From: JBBQXK01 sp038209775
GTDB taxonomy: Bacteria; Pseudomonadota; Alphaproteobacteria; Rhodobacterales; Rhodobacteraceae
DNA: 64,000 nucleotides
Direction of reading: 5' to 3'
NCBI GenBank assembly: GCA_038209775.1
Contig: JBBQXK010000001.1
Location: forward strand, 119,592 to 183,591
Shown: positions 60,338-64,000 of the stretch, piece by piece
Position numbering within the stretch: position 1 is the first letter of the stretch
How the letters are laid out: the number at the start of each line of letters is the position of its first letter
Made by a program: the position numbers and the translations under genes
The notes under the pieces: model-generated
The model's database searches: none
The model's input: the letters and a program-made list of their open reading frames with translations, nothing else
What the model was told of the DNA's origin: nothing

Positions 60338-62761
60338 TCAGAGCGCCGACGTCACGCCCCAGATATCCGCCATATAGCCACGGATCGTACGGTCCGACGA
60401 AAAGAATCCACTGCGCGCCGTGTTCAGCGCCGCCATCCTGACCCAGCGGTCGCGGTCGGCATAGGCCGCGTCCACCTCGGCCTGCGCCGCGAGGTAGGCA
60501 TCGAAATCCGCCGCCACCAGGAAATAGTCGTGGTGCCAGACGCGGTGGACCAGATCATGATAGCGGTCGGGCTGCTCCGGGCTGAACCGCCCTTCGGCCA
60601 CCATCTGCAGCACATCCTGCAATTCCTGGCTGGCCTCGATCGCGTGGCGCGAATGCTCGGGATCCTCGCGCCGCTTGACCACTTGTTCGGCGGTCAGCCC
60701 GAACAGGAAAAAGTTCTCGGCCCCCACCTCTTGCAGGATCTCGACGTTGGCGCCGTCCAGCGTGCCGATGGTCGGCGCGCCGTTCATCATGAACTTCATG
60801 TTGCCGGTCCCGCTGGCCTCTTTCCCGGCGGTGGATATCTGTTCCGACAGGTCGGCGGCAGGCACCACCCGTTCAGCCAGACTGACGTTGTAGTTCGGCG
60901 GATAGATCACCTTCAGCAAATCACCCGTCACCGGATCGTTGTTGATGACCTCGGCCACATCATTGATAAGGTGGATGATTTCCTTGGCCACGGCATAGCC
61001 GGGTGCGGCCTTGCCCGCGAATATCTTGACCCGCGGCACCCAGGGCCCTGCCGGATTGCGGCGGATGGCACTCCACCTCGCCACCGTTTCGAGGATGTTC
61101 AGAAGCTGGCGCTTGTATTCATGGATGCGCTTGATCTGCACGTCAAAGAGGGCGTCGGGGCTGACATTCACCCCCATGTCCTGCGCAATCCAGTTCGACA
61201 GCGCCACCTTGTTGACCCGCTTGGCGGCATCATACTCGGCCCGGAACCCCGCATCCTCGACATGCGGTTCCAGCCGTTTCAGCCGGTCAAGATCATCCTC
61301 CCAGCCCGGCCCGATGCTGTCGGTGATCAGCCCCGCCAGCGGACGGTTCGCCATCCGCAACCAGCGGCGCGGTGTGACCCCATTGGTCTGGTTCATGATC
61401 CGCCCGGGGTGCAGGGCGTTCAACTCGGGGAAAAGACTGCTCTTGATAAGGTCGGAATGCAGCGCCGACACACCGTTCACCTTGTGGGCCATGATAAAGG
61501 CCAACTCACCCATCCGCACCTCGTGGTGTTTGACGATGCCCACATAATGCGGCCGCGCCGGATAGTTGCGGCGGTGCCAGCCATCGATCCGCTCGATGAT
61601 CTGCATGTGGCGCGGCAGTACGTTGCCAAATGTGAAGGTGGCCCAGCGTTCCAGCGCCTCGGGCAGCAGCGTGTGGTTGGTGTAGCCAAGACAGGCACGC
61701 GCAATCTCCAGCGCCTCGAAAAACTCGATCCCGTGGACGTCGGACAAAAGGCGCACCAGTTCCGGCCCGGCAATCGCGGGATGCGTGTCGTTCATCTGGA
61801 TCGCCACGTGTTCGGGCAACGCCGCAAGGTCATGCCCCGCCGCGATATGCCTGCGCAGGATGTCCTGCAGCGCGGCGGAGGTCAGGAAGTATTCCTGCTT
61901 CAGCCGCAATTCCTTGCCCTGGTAGGTGGTATCGTCGGGGTAAAGCACCCGGCTCAGCGTACGTGCCAGCGCCTCAGGTTCGGCGGCGGCGGCATAGTCG
62001 CCCCGGTTGAACCGCTCCAGATCGAACTGCGTCGTGGATTTCGCGCCCCACAGCCGCAGCGTGTTCGCCCATTTGCCCTGCCAGCCGACCACCGGCGTAT
62101 CGAATGCCTCGGCCTGCACCGTTTCGGCGGGCGTCCACACCTCGCGCCCGTCGCGGGTCTCGACTGTGCCCTTGAAGCCCACGACGTAGGCGCTTTCGGG
62201 CCGCGCGAATTCCCATGGATGCGGGTGGCGCAGCCAGTTCTCGGGTGTCTCGACCTGCCTGCCACCCTCGAACCGCTGCACGAACAACCCGTGTTCATAG
62301 CGGATGCCATAGCCATAGGCGGGGCACCCCAGCGTAGCCATCGATTCCATGAAACACGCGGCCAGCCGCCCCAGACCCCCGTTGCCAAGCGCCGCGTCGG
62401 GTTCATCCTCGATCACATGGCGCAGGTCCAGCCCGAACCCGCGCATCACCTCGTCGGCGACATCGTAAAGCCCAAGGTTGATCGTCGCGTCTTCCAACAG
62501 CCGGCCGATCAGGAATTCCATCGACAGATAATACACCCGCTTGCGGTTCTCGGCCCAGGTGCGGCGGGTGCTGGCGAACCACGGCTCGACGATCCGGTCA
62601 CGCACCGACAGCGACAGCGCCATGCGCCAGTCGTAAAGCGTGGCATTCGGCACATCCTTGCCCAGACTGAACGTAAGGTGGCGCAGCACATCGGCCTTCA
62701 GGCGCGGCACGTCGACCGGCAGGGCGGTGGCAGACACGGGGCGGTTGGCAGTGTCAGTCAT
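60338..62761 (-). CDS. glgP: Glycogen phosphorylase
   Basis: PLP-dependent GT35 enzyme that releases glucose-1-phosphate from alpha-1,4-glucan. The 807-residue protein has KRVYYLSMEFLIGRLL (near 72-87), GNGGLGRLAACFMES (near 124-138), and the Schiff-base Lys in EASGTGNMKFMMNGAPTIG (near 655). ATG 62761 is used; a TTG at 62776 has AGGAAG at better spacing and could be the true start. It leads the glgP-B-C-A-X-pgm operon, so degradation and synthesis genes share one transcript. Confidence 0.95.
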   Translation of the reverse strand: MTDTANRPVSATALPVDVPRLKADVLRHLTFSLGKDVPNATLYDWRMALSLSVRDRIVEPWFASTRRTWAENRKRVYYLSMEFLIGRLLEDATINLGLYDVADEVMRGFGLDLRHVIEDEPDAALGNGGLGRLAACFMESMATLGCPAYGYGIRYEHGLFVQRFEGGRQVETPENWLRHPHPWEFARPESAYVVGFKGTVETRDGREVWTPAETVQAEAFDTPVVGWQGKWANTLRLWGAKSTTQFDLERFNRGDYAAAAEPEALARTLSRVLYPDDTTYQGKELRLKQEYFLTSAALQDILRRHIAAGHDLAALPEHVAIQMNDTHPAIAGPELVRLLSDVHGIEFFEALEIARACLGYTNHTLLPEALERWATFTFGNVLPRHMQIIERIDGWHRRNYPARPHYVGIVKHHEVRMGELAFIMAHKVNGVSALHSDLIKSSLFPELNALHPGRIMNQTNGVTPRRWLRMANRPLAGLITDSIGPGWEDDLDRLKRLEPHVEDAGFRAEYDAAKRVNKVALSNWIAQDMGVNVSPDALFDVQIKRIHEYKRQLLNILETVARWSAIRRNPAGPWVPRVKIFAGKAAPGYAVAKEIIHLINDVAEVINNDPVTGDLLKVIYPPNYNVSLAERVVPAADLSEQISTAGKEASGTGNMKFMMNGAPTIGTLDGANVEILQEVGAENFFLFGLTAEQVVKRREDPEHSRHAIEASQELQDVLQMVAEGRFSPEQPDRYHDLVHRVWHHDYFLVAADFDAYLAAQAEVDAAYADRDRWVRMAALNTARSGFFSSDRTIRGYMADIWGVTSAL

Positions 62762-63293
62762 GGCGATCACGGGCAATTGTCCATCTTCCTCGGTACCCGG
62801 CGCGCCGGGCGGTCACACCAGATAAGCCGCTATGCCGCAGCCGGGGTCAAGACGCACAGCGCAGAACGGGCATCCTGCAGAAACACCCAAACCGCTTTCC
62901 ATGTTACCGCAAACATCCGAAATGGCCCTAAGATTCTTTGCAGCGATTGCTGCATCTCTTGCCCAAAGCGGTTTGGATAAGTGACCTTCGGGCCACAGAT
63001 GGCGCATGTTGTCGCCTGTGGCCCTTTGTCGGCAATGCTGCAACTGCCGCATTTCAGGGCAGCACTGCCAGCCGCAACCGCTGTCCCGGCCCGGACCTGG
63101 CCTTGCGCCCTTTGACGACACGTCAGGAAAAAACCTTTGCCACAGGGGGTTGCGCCTTTTGCAGGACCTGCCTTAGATGCCAGACAACAGACACGATGTC
63201 GCCTTCGCTTCGCCTAGCGCCGCGATCAGACTGGATCATCTGGGGCACGCCAAAACCGGCAGCCCGGGCAGCAAGAACGAACGGATAGCGACG
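62762..63293. other. Intergenic region upstream of glgP
   Basis: About 530 bases with no gene that I can support. It should contain the glg operon promoter (minus strand). Visible structures are two operator-like sites (62889-62898 and 62965-62974) and a palindrome TGCAGC-GATT-GCTGCA (62939-62954). A cysteine-rich minus ORF at 62813-63121 looks like chance. Confidence 0.5.
62889..62974. promoter_or_regulatory. Paired LacI-type operator-like sites before glgP
   Basis: AAACCGCTTT (62889-62898) and its exact reverse complement AAAGCGGTTT (62965-62974) lie 76 bases apart, both preceded by CCC on the plus strand. The AAANCGNTTT form with central CG is usual for LacI/GalR-family sugar regulators. 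A LacI-type gene is not in the window. Confidence 0.4.
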
Positions 63294-63443
63294 ATGTCGA
63301 AGACCCCCGCCAGCCCCCAACAGGGCAGCACCCCCGCCCCCGCGCAGCAGCAGGAACAGGGCACCACCACCCCCCCGCAGCAACCGGGCCAAATACAGTC
63401 GGGGCAAACCCCGCCTGTCATTCGCGACTGGGCGTCGATCTGA
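63294..63443 (+). CDS. Possible small Pro/Gln/Thr-rich protein, 49 aa
   Basis: MSKTPASPQQGSTPAPAQQQ, low-complexity Pro/Gln/Thr middle and a non-repetitive end VIRDWASI. It has no signal or membrane segment. The ribosome site is poor (GGATAG). The conserved-looking C-terminal octapeptide is the main reason to keep it; it might be an artefact of GC-rich sequence. It precedes the TfoX-domain gene by 66 bases. Confidence 0.3.
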   Translation: MSKTPASPQQGSTPAPAQQQEQGTTTPPQQPGQIQSGQTPPVIRDWASI

Positions 63444-63509
63444 TCTGACTGGCGGCATCTGCGCGGTCGTGGCAGGCTTGGCCCAGCCAAGCAAGAGTGT
63501 TGCCTGCCC

Positions 63510-63839
63510 ATGCCGTCACCCGTGTCGACCATCCTCAACCTCGGCCCCGCCTCCGAGGCGGCCTTTGCCCGTGCGGGCATCCATTCGGCCGAGGAAATCC
63601 GCGACATGGGGGCCGATGCCGCCTATGTGCGCCTGTTGCAATCGGGCACGGCACCGCATTTCATCGGGTACTATGTGCTGGTAATGGGCCTGCAGGGCCG
63701 CCCGTGGAACGATTGCCAGGGGACCGAGAAAAAGGCGCTGCGTGTGCGGTTCGATGCGTTGAAGGGCAGCGCGGTGCAAACCGACACGGCGCTGGAAAAG
63801 GCGCTTGATGCCTTGGGCGTCATCCGCGCCCAGCCTTAG
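63510..63839 (+). CDS. TfoX/Sxy C-terminal domain protein
   Basis: A 109-residue protein consisting only of the TfoX C-terminal helix-hairpin-helix-like domain: LNLGPASEAAFARAGIHSAEEIRDMGADAAYVRL is the family pattern (about 9-42). The N-terminal TfoX domain, required for competence control in gammaproteobacteria, is missing. YYVLVMGLQGRPWND follows. Function in alphaproteobacteria is unknown, and a competence role should not be assumed. Confidence 0.85.
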   Translation: MPSPVSTILNLGPASEAAFARAGIHSAEEIRDMGADAAYVRLLQSGTAPHFIGYYVLVMGLQGRPWNDCQGTEKKALRVRFDALKGSAVQTDTALEKALDALGVIRAQP

Positions 63840-63940
63840 GGCGACGGGGCCGAAAACCCAAGAAATCCCGCAAAAGTGATCTACTATCCGGCAGCGAATC
63901 ACGCACCTGCCGCCCAACTTTTGCATCGCCGGAGACATCC

Positions 63941-64000
63941 ATGCCGATTAGCACCACGCTTGTTGACACCGAAGGGTTCGACTGGGACTTCGCCTCGGAC
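63941..64000 (+). CDS. Unidentified gene, first 20 codons only
   Basis: ATG 63941 follows GGAGACATCC, a good ribosome site. The visible residues MPISTTLVDTEGFDWDFASD continue past the right edge, so the family cannot be named. No signal peptide is visible at the start. Confidence 0.5.
   Translation, partial: MPISTTLVDTEGFDWDFASD

Noticed and set aside
60311..62980. 889-codon open frame antisense to glgP
   Set aside because: Mirror of glgP codon usage with Arg/His-rich composition and no domain; glgP is intact on the other strand.
62813..63121. 102-codon cysteine-rich minus-strand ORF upstream of glgP
   Set aside because: No ribosome site, erratic composition, and it overlaps operator-like sequences; probably chance.

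Overview
The window is GC-rich alphaproteobacterial chromosome and looks like a member of the Rhodobacterales (Rhodobacteraceae/Paracoccaceae). Order-typical signs are the block yceD-rpmF-plsX-fabH-ihfA-merR, the argS-SPOR-nagZ-scpA-scpB operon, the long tandem-domain dCTP deaminase, the DUF6456/DUF6477 pair, an OlsB ornithine-lipid acyltransferase, non-pyrrolysine MttB-family methyltransferases and a PF13769-MetF-like-MtgA-like one-carbon cluster. No transposase, phage gene, CRISPR array or rRNA was seen. The order assignment is inferred from gene content only.

Layout. 1-4.0 kb (minus strand): cysS, citramalate synthase, a VOC protein and a squalene/phytoene-synthase-family gene cut by the left edge. 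4.2-10.6 kb: a PLP decarboxylase, a secreted unknown, the ABC-F ATPase Uup, OlsB, an unknown, MsrB and BamE. 10.8-16.2 kb (plus): YceD, L32, PlsX, FabH, IhfA, a MerR regulator, tRNA-Pro(GGG) and Dcd. 16.4-22.9 kb (minus): lipA, argS, SPOR protein, nagZ, scpA, scpB and a 50-residue ORF that has apparently not been named. 23.1-29.3 kb: aquaporin, katG behind an Irr-like box, DUF6456/DUF6477 and MttB paralogue 1. 29.5-40.2 kb: guaA, a monooxygenase-fold protein, a secreted protein built of three divergent repeats, ppx/gppA, rlmE, two periplasmic cell-wall enzymes (YcbK-like and YcbB-like), then lpxD-ACP-ketoacyl synthase. 40.2-42.9 kb: an IalB-family protein, a 426-bp RNA-signal-rich intergenic region with a candidate sRNA, and a HerA/DUF853 ATPase.

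43.0-51.4 kb is the most distinctive accessory region. PF13769 protein, MetF-like and MtgA-like genes on the plus strand converge on mttB2-coxG-coxS-coxL-coxM on the minus strand. I infer a methyl-amine or betaine-type demethylation module: MttB moves a methyl group to a corrinoid protein (not in this window), the MtgA-like protein passes it to tetrahydrofolate, and the MetF-like enzyme oxidises it. A form II (non-CO) molybdenum hydroxylase stands next to it. 51.5-62.8 kb (minus) is a complete glycogen operon glgP-glgB-glgC-glgA-glgX-pgm. The right end holds a TfoX C-terminal-domain protein and the first 20 codons of an unidentified gene.

Signals outside genes. Eight copies of a GC-rich hairpin-bearing repeat (a lead like CTTTGCAAAAATACTCC, then G-tracts, then a G6/C6 hairpin) lie in intergenic gaps throughout the window. 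Other candidates are an Irr-type box and a 14-bp hairpin before katG, a two-hairpin sRNA with a UUUCCUCCC single-stranded segment, and paired LacI-type operator-like sites before glgP. All assignments come from reading the sequence; no database search was run.
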